This document shows positions 46,765 to 56,139 of a DNA stretch of 64,000 nucleotides, one piece after another (positions within the stretch are counted from its first letter, which is position 1; each line of letters begins with the position of its first letter). The notes beneath the pieces were generated by a model. That model was not told where the DNA came from and did not search any database. It saw only the letters and a list, made by a program, of their open reading frames with translations. Source of the stretch: Synechococcus sp. RCC307 (GTDB lineage: Bacteria; Cyanobacteriota; Cyanobacteriia; PCC-6307; Cyanobiaceae); assembly GCA_000063525.1 (NCBI GenBank), contig CT978603.1:2041105-2105104 (forward strand), given 5' to 3'. The position numbers were made by a program, and so were the translations under genes.

Positions 46765-47153
46765 GAGCCCCCCTCCACCTTGGCGCTGTAGCTGGTGGCA
46801 TCCATCAGCTGCTCCATCTGGCTGGGATCAGCAGGGGTGATCTTGAGCAGCCAACCCTCTTGATAGGGATCGTTCTGCAGCAGCTCAGGGGTGTCGATCA
46901 CAGCCTGGTTGGCGGCAACCACGGTGCCGGAGACCGGCGCATACATTTCTTCCACCGCCTTGACCGATTCAACGGTGCCAAAGCTGCTGCCCTTCTCGAT
47001 GCTGGCGCCCACCTCGGGCAGCTCAACAAAGACGATGTCGCCAAGCTGATCAACGGCGAAAGCGCTGATGCCGACTTTGATCCCCTCGTCACTGGGGCCG
47101 GCGTACTCGTGGCTATCGGCGTAACGCAGCTCGGCCGGGAAGGTGAGGGCCAT
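46761..47153 (-). CDS. gcvH: Glycine cleavage system H protein
   Basis: Lipoyl carrier shuttling the aminomethyl group between P, T and L proteins. The lipoylated lysine is K65 in [18 protein letters not shown] at the N-terminus and [12 protein letters not shown] in the C-terminal half are typical. 130 residues. It overlaps gcvP by 4 bp and follows the PLP enzyme gene by 24 bp, so all three may be one transcript. gcvT is not in the window. No glycine riboswitch fits in the short upstream gap. Confidence 0.97.
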   Translation of the reverse strand: MALTFPAELRYADSHEYAGPSDEGIKVGISAFAVDQLGDIVFVELPEVGASIEKGSSFGTVESVKAVEEMYAPVSGTVVAANQAVIDTPELLQNDPYQEGWLLKITPADPSQMEQLMDATSYSAKVEGGS

Positions 47154-47177
47154 CGGCTGTTGGCTTTAAAAGTGCGC

Positions 47178-48449
47178 TCAGTCTGTCGGACAACCCTCCA
47201 ATCTCGTGAGTGCAGCGGCCAATGCCAAAGCCGCATGAGTGCGGTGGGTGCCCCCCTGGCTGTAGAGCACGTAGGGCTCCCGCAGGGGGCCATCGGCGGA
47301 GAACTCGCTGGTGCTGCCATCGATGAAGGTGCCGCCAGCCATCACCAATTCACTGGCGTAACCAGGCATCGGCGCCGGCACCGGATCGACATAACCGCCG
47401 ATCGGTGAGCAGGCCTGGAAGGCGCGGCACACCTCCTGCAGCGGCTGCGGAGCGCCGAACTTCACCGCTTGAATCACATCGCTGCGCTCCCCACCGGGCA
47501 GCGGTTGCACCGGCAACCCCCGGTTGGCAAACACCTGGGCCACCAGATCAGCGCTGATCAACGCCTCGGCCACCATCTGCGGCGCCAAAAACAGTCCTTG
47601 AAACAGCAGCCGGTTGAGATCAAAGCCGGTGCCGCCTTCGGCGCCAATGCCTGGAGCCGTGAGGCGGCAGCAAGCCTGCTCCACCAAATCAGCGCGGCCC
47701 GCCACATAGCCGCCCGTGGGGGCAATGGTGCCGCCGAGATTTTTAATCAAGGAGCCGGCTATCAGATCAGCGCCCACCTCCGTGGGCTCGGCCGCTTCCA
47801 CCAGCTCGCCGTAGCAGTTATCGACAAACACCAAGGTGGCTGGGCTGTGCTGACGCACTTGCGCCACGAGCCGTCCGATTTGGGCCACCGCCAGCGATGG
47901 CCGCCAGCTGTAGCCGCAGCTGCGCTGAATCAGCACCATCCGCGTGACCGGGCTGAGGGCATCAGCCAAGGCCGGCTCATCAACGCGGCCATCGGCGGTG
48001 AGCTCGAGTTCGTCGTAATGGATGCCGAACTCAGCCAGGGAGCCCTGGCCGCTGCCGCGCAGACCGATCACCTCCTCGAGGGTGTCGTAGGGGCGGCCGG
48101 TGATCGACAGCAACCGGTCGCCTGGACGCAACACGCCAAACAAGGCAGCGGTGATGGCGTGGGTGCCACTGACGAACTGCAGCCGCACCGCCGCTGCTTC
48201 AGCGCCAAGCACCCGGGCAAAGACGCGATCGAGCGTGTCGCGGCCGAGATCGTTGTGGCCGTAACCGCTGACGGAGGCGAAGTGGTGGGTGCCCACCCGC
48301 TCGGCCTGAAAGGCCGCCAGCACCTTGGCCAACTGGGGCTGCACCGCAGCGGTGCGAGCTGCCGCAGCGGCGCTGAGTTGCTGCTGGGCGGCGGCAACGG
48401 CCTCCCAAGCCTGGGGAGAAGCAGCGGGCCAGGAGGGCAGCAAAGCCAA
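47178..48449 (-). CDS. Methionine gamma-lyase-family (aluminium-resistance-type) PLP enzyme
   Basis: 423 residues of the Cys/Met-metabolism PLP superfamily. The PLP lysine is K236 in SLIKNLGGTIAPTGGYVAGR; other blocks are SGYGHNDLGRDTLDRVFA, FVSGTHAITAALFGVLRPGD and FVDNCYGELVEA. Relatives are annotated as methionine gamma-lyase-like or aluminium resistance protein; the true substrate is uncertain. The start is TTG at 48449, with no upstream ATG or GTG in frame. It lies upstream of gcvH on the same strand and is divergent from a desaturase gene. Confidence 0.85.
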   Translation of the reverse strand: MALLPSWPAASPQAWEAVAAAQQQLSAAAAARTAAVQPQLAKVLAAFQAERVGTHHFASVSGYGHNDLGRDTLDRVFARVLGAEAAAVRLQFVSGTHAITAALFGVLRPGDRLLSITGRPYDTLEEVIGLRGSGQGSLAEFGIHYDELELTADGRVDEPALADALSPVTRMVLIQRSCGYSWRPSLAVAQIGRLVAQVRQHSPATLVFVDNCYGELVEAAEPTEVGADLIAGSLIKNLGGTIAPTGGYVAGRADLVEQACCRLTAPGIGAEGGTGFDLNRLLFQGLFLAPQMVAEALISADLVAQVFANRGLPVQPLPGGERSDVIQAVKFGAPQPLQEVCRAFQACSPIGGYVDPVPAPMPGYASELVMAGGTFIDGSTSEFSADGPLREPYVLYSQGGTHRTHAALALAAALTRLEGCPTD

Positions 48450-48562
48450 GGGGCAACTGAAGGCCAGCCTGCTTCAGCAACGGTTTTCTTTAACGGGAGC
48501 TAAGTTCATCCGGCTTATGCGTCGCAACTGCGACACGGCATCAGCCGTTTACGGAGTCTCTT

Positions 48563-49477
48563 TTGGTCGTAGCCCCTACAACCGCGCCGACAGCCGCACC
48601 CGTTGCAGATGATCTGCACGAGCGGCTTTACGGACGCCGGCCTCCACTGCCGGCCAGTCAGCGCAAGCTGAAAGTGGGCACGACTCTGTTCATGCTGGCG
48701 ATGCATGTGGGCGCCGTGTTTGCGCTGCTGCCGCGCTTCTGGAGCTGGCAGGGCCTGGTGGCCTTTGGCGTCCTCTACTGGATGACCGTGCTGGGGGTGA
48801 CCCTGGGCCTGCACCGGCTGATGGCCCACCGCAGCTTTGAAGCCCCCAAATGGCTCGAGCGGGTGTTGGTGGTGATGGGCACCCTCGGCTGCCAAGGCGG
48901 CCCGGTGGAGTGGGTTGGCTTGCACCGCCACCATCACAAGTTTTCTGATCAACCGAACGATCACCACGACGCCGGCCGGGGCCTGTGGTGGTCGCACAGC
49001 GAATGGATGCTGCACTCCATTCCGGCCCTGAAGCACCTGGATCGTTTCGCCGGCGATATGCGCCGCGATCCCTTCTACAACTGGCTCGACCGCTTTTTCC
49101 TGCTGCTGCAGCTGCCCCTAGGCGCGGCTCTCTACTGGATCGGCGAGAACACCGGCGTGCATGGCGGAGGCCTGGGCCTGGTGCTGTGGGCGATCCCCCT
49201 GCGCCTCACCGTTGTGTATCACGTGACCTGGCTGGTGAACTCCGCCACCCACGTCTGGGGTTATCGCAACTTCGATTGCCCTGACCGCTCCACCAACTGC
49301 TGGTGGGTGGCGATCCTCAGCTTTGGCGAGGGCTGGCACAACAACCACCACGCCTTTCCCCACTCAGCCCGCCACGGCCTGCGCTGGTTTGAATTCGACA
49401 TCACCTGGCAGCACATCCGGGCCCTCAAGAGCCTGGGCTTGGCCAAGCGCATTCGCCTGGCCCACTACCGGCCCTGA
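48563..49477 (+). CDS. Acyl-lipid delta-9 desaturase, DesC type (copy 1)
   Basis: Membrane di-iron fatty-acid desaturase. The three histidine boxes are HRLMAH (84-89), HRHHH (121-125) and HNNHH near 259-263 (GWHNNHHAFPHS). Hydrophobic segments around 42-80 and about 168-215 are the membrane hairpins. 304 residues, normal. The start is TTG at 48563 with GGAG 6 bp upstream. A palindromic GTCGCA-AC-TGCGAC lies at 48521-48534 in the divergent upstream region. It is paralogous to the gene at 50268, with stretches of identical DNA. Its end overlaps the convergent next gene by 13 bp. Confidence 0.92.
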   Translation: MVVAPTTAPTAAPVADDLHERLYGRRPPLPASQRKLKVGTTLFMLAMHVGAVFALLPRFWSWQGLVAFGVLYWMTVLGVTLGLHRLMAHRSFEAPKWLERVLVVMGTLGCQGGPVEWVGLHRHHHKFSDQPNDHHDAGRGLWWSHSEWMLHSIPALKHLDRFAGDMRRDPFYNWLDRFFLLLQLPLGAALYWIGENTGVHGGGLGLVLWAIPLRLTVVYHVTWLVNSATHVWGYRNFDCPDRSTNCWWVAILSFGEGWHNNHHAFPHSARHGLRWFEFDITWQHIRALKSLGLAKRIRLAHYRP

Positions 49478-50157
49478 CGCAGGCGCTCCAATAGCGCCTC
49501 GGGCCCTGAGGCCACCAGCTCTTGCATGCCAAGGGCTTCCAGGGTGATCAACAGATCGCCGAGCTCACTATCGAACTCGGCGGCCCCGTAATCCCGCAGG
49601 CCAGCCATCACTTCAGCAAAGCGCTCCCGGCGTTGCCGCTTTTGCGCTGGATAGGCCTGCAAAACCGCTTCACGGCATTGGCGCCAGGGCTTACCGCCAC
49701 TGAGCAGCTCTGCCAAAGCCGCACTGAGCGCTGGGGCTTCCTCATCGCTAATGCGCAAGTCAAAACCAGGTGGCAACGGACGCAAACCAATGAAAATCTC
49801 CAGCAGCTCGCCCGCCTTCAGCGGGGCCCCTGAGGCATCCAGCAATGGCAACGCCGAGATTTTCAGCGCGGCCAGCAACTCCTGTTGGCCTTCCAGCTGC
49901 TCCAGGGCATCGCCGCCCTTGGCAGCTTCCGCCAACCAGCGATTGCAGCTGCCCAGGGCCAAAAACACCTCAGGACCTGGAGAGGCCAGCTTGCGGTTGC
50001 GCAGGTTGGAGAGCTGGGAGCTATGCAGCCGGCCGAAATCGAGCTGTTCCGCCAAGGCGGGCAACACCCGGTGCGACCAGCTGTTGCGCTCATGCCATGC
50101 CTTGAGCATGGCGGCAAAGGCGCCGTGTCCGGCTTCGAGCTGTTCGCGGTAGCCCAT
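49465..50157 (-). CDS. Conserved protein, function unknown
   Basis: 230 residues, soluble, largely helical. The N-terminal third has SHRVLPALAEQLDFGRLHSSQLSNLRNRKL, which could be a helix-turn-helix, but no family is recognised with certainty. The C-terminal half contains QCREAVLQAYPAQKRQRRERF. It sits between the two desaturase genes in opposite orientation, overlapping the first by 13 bp and sharing a 110-bp divergent upstream region with the second. That position would suit a local regulator, but this is speculation. Confidence 0.65.
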   Translation of the reverse strand: MGYREQLEAGHGAFAAMLKAWHERNSWSHRVLPALAEQLDFGRLHSSQLSNLRNRKLASPGPEVFLALGSCNRWLAEAAKGGDALEQLEGQQELLAALKISALPLLDASGAPLKAGELLEIFIGLRPLPPGFDLRISDEEAPALSAALAELLSGGKPWRQCREAVLQAYPAQKRQRRERFAEVMAGLRDYGAAEFDSELGDLLITLEALGMQELVASGPEALLERLRQGR

Positions 50158-50223
50158 CGGGCTGGCAATTCACTTTGCCCAGAGTAAGGGCGGTAATCCC
50201 AACCCGCATAGCTATGCAATATG

Positions 50224-50261
50224 GATTCGTATTGTTATTGTTGGCTCATTGATACGGAATC
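50224..50261 (+). promoter_or_regulatory. Hairpin in the upstream region of desaturase copy 2
   Basis: GATTCGTAT (50224-50232) pairs with ATACGGAATC (50252-50261) through nine pairs and one bulge around an AT-rich loop; a GGA that may serve as ribosome binding site lies in the 3' arm, about 9 bp before ATG 50268. A separate perfect palindrome GCATAGCTATGC sits at 50206-50217. Both could control expression. Confidence 0.4.
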
Positions 50262-50267
50262 AGTCCA

Positions 50268-51170
50268 ATGACCGTCGCTATTCCAGCGGCAACCATCTCA
50301 GCACCAGCCCGCTCGGCTGTGTTGAGTGCGCCGCACCCTGACAAGTCCACCCACTGCGATGGTCCCGGCCGCCGTTGGGGCACTGTTGGCTTTATGGCCG
50401 GCATCCACATCCTTGCTGTGGTGGCACTTCTGCCCATGTTCTGGAGCTGGCAGGCCGTCACCAGCCTGGCGGTTCTCTACTGGGTCACCGCCTGCCTGGG
50501 CGTGACCATCGGCTACCACCGCCTGCTCTGCCACCGCTCCTTCCGCCTACCCCAATGGCTGGAGCGCTTCTTTGCCACCTGCGGCGCCCTGAGCTGCCAG
50601 CACGGGCCGATCGACTGGGTTGGCCTACACCGCCACCACCACAAGTTCTCTGATACGGATGCTGATCATCACAACAGCAACCGCGGCTTCTGGTGGAGCC
50701 ACATGGGCTGGATGTTCGAGGAAATCCCCGCCATGGGCGCGGTGCCCCGCTTCTCAGCCGATCTGGCCAAAGACCCCTACTACCGCTGGTTGAACAACAA
50801 CTTCTTGCTGCTGCAGCTGCCCTTGGCTGGCCTGCTGTTCTTAATCGGCAGCCTCACTGGCGCCGGCGGCTGGGCCCTGGTGCTCTGGGGCATCCCCCTG
50901 CGCCTGGTGCTCGTCTATCACGTGACCTGGCTGGTGAACTCGGCCACCCACTGCTGGGGCGAAGCCGTCCATGAGAGCGGTGACAAGTCACGCAACAACC
51001 CCTGGGTGGCGGCTCTGACCTTCGGCGAGGGCTGGCACAACAACCACCACGCCTTCCCCCACTCGGCCAAGCACGGCCTGGAGCCAGGTCAGATCGATCT
51101 CACCTGGCAGCACATCCGGCTGATGCGCGCCCTCGGCCTGGCCAAGCAAGTCCGCCTGCCGGCGGGCTGA
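50268..51170 (+). CDS. Acyl-lipid delta-9 desaturase, DesC type (copy 2)
   Basis: 300-residue paralogue of the gene at 48563. Histidine boxes: HRLLCH (84-89), HRHHH (121-125) and HNNHH near 257-261. The same membrane layout is seen, with a different N-terminal 40 residues. Two isoforms usually differ in acyl position, chain length or temperature response in picocyanobacteria; which does what cannot be read here. The ATG at 50268 follows an AT-rich leader with a hairpin. A weak terminator-like repeat follows at 51177-51209 before rplI. Confidence 0.92.
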   Translation: MTVAIPAATISAPARSAVLSAPHPDKSTHCDGPGRRWGTVGFMAGIHILAVVALLPMFWSWQAVTSLAVLYWVTACLGVTIGYHRLLCHRSFRLPQWLERFFATCGALSCQHGPIDWVGLHRHHHKFSDTDADHHNSNRGFWWSHMGWMFEEIPAMGAVPRFSADLAKDPYYRWLNNNFLLLQLPLAGLLFLIGSLTGAGGWALVLWGIPLRLVLVYHVTWLVNSATHCWGEAVHESGDKSRNNPWVAALTFGEGWHNNHHAFPHSAKHGLEPGQIDLTWQHIRLMRALGLAKQVRLPAG

Positions 51171-51176
51171 GGCTCA

Positions 51177-51209
51177 GGCCAGGAAGGTAAGATCAACGGC
51201 TGGCCTTTT
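51177..51209 (+). terminator. Possible weak terminator after desaturase copy 2
   Basis: GGCCAG/CTGGCC stem (51177-51182 with 51200-51205) with a large 17-nt loop, followed by TTTT. The loop size makes it weak; it may allow read-through into rplI. Confidence 0.4.
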
Positions 51210-51237
51210 GGCAGTCGAATAGCACCCGGATTCACCC

Positions 51238-51696
51238 ATGGCGAAGCGCGTACAAGTTGTTCTCAGCGAAGACATCCTGAGCCTGGGCAAGGACGGAGAT
51301 CTTGTGGAGGTGGCTCCGGGTTATGCCCGGAACTTCCTCCTTCCCCATGGCAAAGCACTGCCTGTGACCCCAGCGGTGCTCAAGCAAGTGGAGCACCGCC
51401 GCGCCAAGGAAGCTGAGCGCCTGGCAGCCCTGAAAGCCGACGCCGTGGCCTTCCGCACTGCGCTCGACACCATCGGCCGCTTCACCGTTAAGAAGCAGAC
51501 CGGCGGCGACGATGTGCTGTTTGGCACCGTCACCAACGTCGATGTGGCTGAGGCCATCGAATCGGCCACCAAGAAGCTGGTGGACAAGCGCGACATCACC
51601 GTCCCTGAGGTGCACCGCACCGGCAACTACAAGGTCCAGGTCAAGCTGCACCCTGAAGTGGTCGCCGAGATCAATCTGGAAGTGGTCAGCCACTAA
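51238..51696 (+). CDS. rplI: 50S ribosomal protein L9
   Basis: Binds 23S rRNA domain V and extends from the ribosome surface. It begins [20 protein letters not shown] and has [14 protein letters not shown], the strongly conserved L9 N-domain; the long connecting helix ([19 protein letters not shown]) and the C-domain follow. 152 residues, normal. It lies 57 bp upstream of dnaB, a common rplI-dnaB arrangement. Confidence 0.97.
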   Translation: MAKRVQVVLSEDILSLGKDGDLVEVAPGYARNFLLPHGKALPVTPAVLKQVEHRRAKEAERLAALKADAVAFRTALDTIGRFTVKKQTGGDDVLFGTVTNVDVAEAIESATKKLVDKRDITVPEVHRTGNYKVQVKLHPEVVAEINLEVVSH

Positions 51697-51753
51697 GGCC
51701 AAACCGCCCGAAACGGGGCAGCATGGTTGTCCCTTGAACGACGGAACGGCGCG

Positions 51754-53151
51754 ATGGTTTCTGTTCCCCTGAATGAACCAGAGAGGGAACGCACGCGCCG
51801 CAAAGATGCGGAACTGTTTGAGGCGACGCCCGAGCAGATTCCACCGCAGAACTTAGAAGCCGAGGAAATGATCCTCGGCGGCATCCTGCTCGACCCCGAT
51901 GCCATCGGCCGAGTCGCTGATGTGCTGCAACCGGAAGCCTTCTACACCGGTGCCCACCGGGAGATCTTCCGCACCGCCTTGATGCTGCACGGCCAGGGCA
52001 AGCCCACCGACCTGACAGCGATGGTGGCCTGGCTCGCGGACACCGGCCAGCTGGAGAAGGTGGGCGGCAGCAGCCGGCTCAGTGAGCTGGTGGACCGCAC
52101 CCTCAGCACCGCCTCGATTGAAGAGGTGGCCAAGCTGGTGATGGACAAGCACCTGCGCCGCCAGCTGATCCGCTCCGGCAATGAGGTGATTGGCCTTGGC
52201 TTTGATCAAAGCAAGCCCATGGATCAGGTGCTCGATGAAGCCGAGCAGAAGATCTTTGCGATCAGCCAGTCCAAACCGAGTCTGGGGCTGACGCCCACCG
52301 CGGAAATCCTCACCCGCACCTTTGAAGAAATTGAAACCCGCTCATTAGGCACCTCGGTGGCGGGCATCCCGGTCAACTTCTACGACCTCGATGCGATGAC
52401 CCAGGGCCTGCAACGCAGCGACCTGATCATCGTGGCCGGCCGCCCTGCCATGGGTAAAACCTCGATCGTGCTGAACATCGCCAAGAACGTGGCACAACTG
52501 CACGACCTACCGGTCTGCGTCTTCAGTTTGGAGATGAGCAAAGAGCAGCTCACCTACCGGCTGTTGTCGATGGAGGTGGGCATCGAAAGCGGACGGCTGC
52601 GCACCGGCCGGCTCAATCAAGAGGAGTGGCCGCTGTTGGGCCAAGGCATCAGCACGCTGGGACGGCTGCCGATCTTCATCGACGACAAACCCAACGCCGG
52701 CGTGCTGGAAATGCGCTCGCTTTGCCGGCGCCTCATGGCTGAACAGGGCCGCGAGCTGGGCTTGATCGTGATCGACTACCTGCAGTTGATGGAAGGCTCC
52801 GGCTCCGATAACCGGGTGCAGGAGCTCTCGCGCATCACCCGGGGGCTGAAGCAAATGGCGCGCGAACTGAATGTGCCGGTGATCGCCCTTTCCCAGCTCA
52901 GCCGCGGCGTGGAAGCGCGCACGAACAAGCGGCCGATGCTCAGTGACCTGCGGGAATCCGGCTCGATTGAGCAGGACGCCGACATCGTGATGATGATCTA
53001 CCGCGATGAGTACTACAACCCGGAAACGCCCGATCGCGGCATCACCGAAGTGATCGTCACCAAGCACCGCAACGGCCCAGTTGGCACCGTGAAGTTGCTA
53101 TTTGAAGCGCAGTTCACCCGCTTCCGCAACCTGGCGGCACCTGGGGGCTAA
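51754..53151 (+). CDS. dnaB: Replicative DNA helicase DnaB
   Basis: Hexameric fork helicase. The N-terminal domain begins PPQNLEAEEMILGGILLDPDA; the RecA-like domain has Walker A GRPAMGKT (near 228-235), FSLEMSKEQLTYRLL, Walker B LIVIDYLQLM and SQLSRGVEAR. 465 residues from ATG 51754; a TTG nine codons upstream is possible. Many cyanobacterial DnaB proteins carry an intein at the P-loop or later motifs; here the motifs run uninterrupted and no intein is present. Confidence 0.97.
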   Translation: MVSVPLNEPERERTRRKDAELFEATPEQIPPQNLEAEEMILGGILLDPDAIGRVADVLQPEAFYTGAHREIFRTALMLHGQGKPTDLTAMVAWLADTGQLEKVGGSSRLSELVDRTLSTASIEEVAKLVMDKHLRRQLIRSGNEVIGLGFDQSKPMDQVLDEAEQKIFAISQSKPSLGLTPTAEILTRTFEEIETRSLGTSVAGIPVNFYDLDAMTQGLQRSDLIIVAGRPAMGKTSIVLNIAKNVAQLHDLPVCVFSLEMSKEQLTYRLLSMEVGIESGRLRTGRLNQEEWPLLGQGISTLGRLPIFIDDKPNAGVLEMRSLCRRLMAEQGRELGLIVIDYLQLMEGSGSDNRVQELSRITRGLKQMARELNVPVIALSQLSRGVEARTNKRPMLSDLRESGSIEQDADIVMMIYRDEYYNPETPDRGITEVIVTKHRNGPVGTVKLLFEAQFTRFRNLAAPGG

Positions 53152-53162
53152 CCAAACGACTC

Positions 53163-53420
53163 ATGTGGATCGGGCGGATCTTGCTGCTGGGTTATCTGTC
53201 TTCGGTGGTGGCTCGTTGGACGATGAGTCCTGCTGCACACCGCCGTTATGTGGCCGGTTGGCTCCGCGCCTTTCGTAAAGCCACCGGTTGGCTGCCGCGG
53301 GGGCGGCACCGCAGCCGCCGCATGGCCACCAAGGTGTTTTGCTCCACCTTGAAGCAACGCCATTCGCTAAAACCAGCCCGTAGATCACAGCCGCCGCAGG
53401 CCGCAGCCGCCAGGCGCTGA
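53163..53420 (+). CDS. Small basic protein with N-terminal membrane helix, uncertain
   Basis: 85 residues filling most of the 300-bp gap between dnaB and mnmG, in the same direction. One hydrophobic segment ([18 protein letters not shown]) is followed by a strongly basic Arg/Lys-rich tail. The ATG lies 11 bp after the dnaB stop. I do not recognise a family. High GC makes chance open frames common, so this could be spurious; otherwise the gap holds no other feature. Confidence 0.4.
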   Translation: MWIGRILLLGYLSSVVARWTMSPAAHRRYVAGWLRAFRKATGWLPRGRHRSRRMATKVFCSTLKQRHSLKPARRSQPPQAAAARR

Positions 53421-53451
53421 AACCAAATACGCCGGTTCCGATAATGAAGCG

Positions 53452-55383
53452 ATGGAGCCAGCTGCGCTGCCCACCGAATCCTTTGAGCTGATCGTTGTCG
53501 GCGGTGGTCATGCCGGCTGCGAAGCAGCGCTCACCGCCGCGCGGCTGGGCATCTCCACGGCCCTGTTCAGCCTCAACCTTGATCGCATCGCCTGGCAGCC
53601 CTGCAACCCAGCTGTGGGTGGGCCGGCCAAAAGCCAGCTGGTGCATGAAGTGGATGCCCTTGGCGGGGTGATCGGCCGCTTGGCCGATGCCACCGCCCTG
53701 CAAAAGCGGGTGCTCAATGCCAGCCGCGGCCCAGCGGTCTGGGCCCTGCGCGCCCAAACCGATAAACGCCAATACGCCCGCCAGATGCTGCAGCTGCTGC
53801 AGCACACCCCGAATCTGGCCCTCCGCGAAGCCATGGTCACGGGGCTGGAAACCAGCGGCAGCGCCGAGAGCGGTGATCTGCGCATCACCGGCGTGCGCAC
53901 CTATTTCGGCAGCATCTACAACGCCCAAGCGGTGGTGCTCACCACCGGCACTTTCCTGGGCGGACGCATCTGGGTGGGCAACCAATCGATGCCAGCAGGC
54001 CGGGCCGGAGAGCAACCCGCTGAAGGCCTCACTGAAGCGCTGCAGGCCTTGGGTTTTGCCACCGATCGGCTCAAAACCGGCACCCCGGCGCGGGTGGATC
54101 GCCGCAGCGTGGCGCTCGAGACCCTGGAGGAGCAGCCCAGCGATGCCCATGAGCGCTGGTTCTCCTTTGACCCAGAAGCCTGGGTGAGCAGTGAACCGAT
54201 GAGCTGCCACATCACCCGCACGACCGCGGCCACCCATCAGCTGATCAAAGACAACCTGCACCTCACCCCGATCTACGGCGGCTTCATCGACAGCAAAGGG
54301 CCCCGCTATTGCCCCTCGATCGAAGACAAAATCGTGCGCTTTGCCGATAAGGACTCCCATCAAATTTTTCTGGAGCCAGAGGGGCGCGACACCCCTGAGC
54401 TCTACATCCAGGGCTTCTCCACGGGCCTGCCGGAACGGCTGCAACTGAAGCTGCTGCGCACCCTGCCTGGGCTGGAGCAGTGCGTGATGCTGCGCCCGGC
54501 CTACAACGTCGAATACGACTACCTGCCCGCCACCCAACTGCTGCCTTCGCTGCAAACCAAACGCGTGGCGGGGCTGTTCAGCGCCGGGCAGCTCAATGGC
54601 ACCACCGGCTATGAGGAAGCGGCGGCCCAGGGCTTGGTGGCTGGGCTCAATGCGGTGCGCTTGATCCGCGGCCAAACACCGGTGCACTTCCCCCGCGAAG
54701 GCAGCTACATCGGCACCTTGATTGATGATCTGGTCACCAAGGATTTGCGTGAGCCCTACCGGGTGCTCACCAGCCGCAGTGAATACCGCCTGGTGCTGCG
54801 CGGCGACAACGCCGACCGCCGGCTGACGCCATTAGCGCGCGAGCTGGGCCTGATCGATGCGCGGCGCTGGCAGATCTATGAGCGCAAACAAGAGGGCATT
54901 GCGGCGGAAACCAAGCGCCTAGAAACCGTGCGGCTCAAAGTCAGCGATCCCGTTGCACCAGCGGTGGTGGAGCAAACCGGCGCGGCGATCAAAGGATCCA
55001 TCACCCTGGCTGATCTGCTGCGCCGGCCGGGCTTTCACAGCAACGATCTGGTGCGCCACGGCCTCGCCGATGGCGAGCTGCCGGTCGACGTGCGTGAAGG
55101 CGCCGAGATCGATGTGAAATACAGCGGCTATCTCGCCCGCCAAACCCAGCAGATCGAGCGGGTACAGCGCCAAGGCCAGCGCCTGATCCCCAGCGGCATC
55201 GACTTTTACAGCATCACCACCCTTTCCCGCGAAGCCCGCGAACGGCTCACCGCAGCCCAACCGCTGAACCTGGGCCAAGCCTCCCGTCTGCCGGGGGTGA
55301 GCCCAGCCGATGTCACAGCGCTGCTGTTGTGGCTGGAGTTGCAGGATCGCCAAGCGGCTACCACCACCCTCGCCAGACCTTGA
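53452..55383 (+). CDS. mnmG: tRNA uridine-5-carboxymethylaminomethyl modification enzyme MnmG
   Basis: FAD enzyme that with MnmE modifies U34 of several tRNAs. The dinucleotide-binding [10 protein letters not shown] is near residue 17; family blocks are [82 protein letters not shown] and [15 protein letters not shown]. 643 residues, slightly longer than E. coli. A second ATG is absent nearby, and the chosen one starts 11 codons before the first strand. Confidence 0.97.
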   Translation: MEPAALPTESFELIVVGGGHAGCEAALTAARLGISTALFSLNLDRIAWQPCNPAVGGPAKSQLVHEVDALGGVIGRLADATALQKRVLNASRGPAVWALRAQTDKRQYARQMLQLLQHTPNLALREAMVTGLETSGSAESGDLRITGVRTYFGSIYNAQAVVLTTGTFLGGRIWVGNQSMPAGRAGEQPAEGLTEALQALGFATDRLKTGTPARVDRRSVALETLEEQPSDAHERWFSFDPEAWVSSEPMSCHITRTTAATHQLIKDNLHLTPIYGGFIDSKGPRYCPSIEDKIVRFADKDSHQIFLEPEGRDTPELYIQGFSTGLPERLQLKLLRTLPGLEQCVMLRPAYNVEYDYLPATQLLPSLQTKRVAGLFSAGQLNGTTGYEEAAAQGLVAGLNAVRLIRGQTPVHFPREGSYIGTLIDDLVTKDLREPYRVLTSRSEYRLVLRGDNADRRLTPLARELGLIDARRWQIYERKQEGIAAETKRLETVRLKVSDPVAPAVVEQTGAAIKGSITLADLLRRPGFHSNDLVRHGLADGELPVDVREGAEIDVKYSGYLARQTQQIERVQRQGQRLIPSGIDFYSITTLSREARERLTAAQPLNLGQASRLPGVSPADVTALLLWLELQDRQAATTTLARP

Positions 55384-55482
55384 GCTGATCGATAGGTTGG
55401 TGCGTTCGCGCCCCAATCCCTGACCAGCTCAACCCTGCCAGATCTGCACCAACGGCATTGCCGCCATCTGGCCTACTGGGAT

Positions 55483-56109
55483 TTGCGCGCCGAAGAAGTC
55501 ATGGACCGGGTGTTTGCCGCTGTGAATCCCCTCAACGGCACGGCTCTGGTAGCCGTTGCTGAGCCAACGGCTCCTGCAACAGCTCCAATTCAAGAGGACG
55601 CCGACGTTGCAGCACCCCCCTCGCCCTGGCGGCAGCGGCGCTGGTGGCTACTGCTGGGGGCCCTGTGCCTGTTGAGCAGCAGCGCTGCTGTGACCGCCGG
55701 TCTGCTCTGGCGCGGCTGGATGCAAGCCCGCGATGAGCTGCAGCATCAGCGCCAACTGCAATTAATTGAGCGGCTCAAGCCCGCCAGCGAGCCCGCTCCT
55801 GCTCCGGCACCGATGCCGCCCTTGCGCGTTGAAATTCCGCCGGTGATTCCCCCCGCCGCAACACTGGATCCCGCCGCTGAGCGGCCTGGTTCACCTTCAC
55901 CCGCCAGTGCTGTGGTGCCAGAACTGCTGGGTGTGGTGAAAGTGCCTGGCCGCAGCGGTAGCGCCATCTTCACAACAGGCGGAAATTCACTGAGTACCGG
56001 CGTTGGCGAACCAATTGGCAGCAGCGGCTGGATCCTGGAGCAGGTCCAGGCCGATCGGGTGGTGATCCGCCAAGGCAACGACACGCTGCAACTGAGCCTG
56101 GGCCGTTAG
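55483..56109 (+). CDS. Single-pass membrane protein with C-terminal beta domain, unknown
   Basis: 208 residues from TTG 55483. One membrane helix at about 54-76 (WWLLLGALCLLSSSAAVTAGL), then a short coiled coil, a Pro-rich spacer (SEPAPAPAPMPP) and a C-terminal domain (LLGVVKVPGRSGSAIF, GEPIGSSGWILEQV, VVIRQGNDTLQLSL) resembling the small domain of type II secretion/pilus PilP/GspC-like proteins. The frame stays open upstream to 55396 with protein-like sequence (SSTLPDLHQ, HCRHLAYWD) but offers no ATG, GTG or TTG. The true start is unclear. It is followed by chorismate lyase after 30 bp. Confidence 0.65.
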   Translation: MRAEEVMDRVFAAVNPLNGTALVAVAEPTAPATAPIQEDADVAAPPSPWRQRRWWLLLGALCLLSSSAAVTAGLLWRGWMQARDELQHQRQLQLIERLKPASEPAPAPAPMPPLRVEIPPVIPPAATLDPAAERPGSPSPASAVVPELLGVVKVPGRSGSAIFTTGGNSLSTGVGEPIGSSGWILEQVQADRVVIRQGNDTLQLSLGR

Positions 56110-56139
56110 CGTCAAAACAGCTGGCCTGGCATCAACGCT

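Noticed and set aside
47154-47177. Glycine riboswitch ahead of gcvH
   Set aside because: Only 24 bp separate gcvH from the preceding gene, too short for the aptamer, and none was seen in the upstream region of the PLP enzyme gene.
51754-53151. Intein in dnaB
   Set aside because: The helicase motifs run without interruption and the protein has the normal length of 465 residues.
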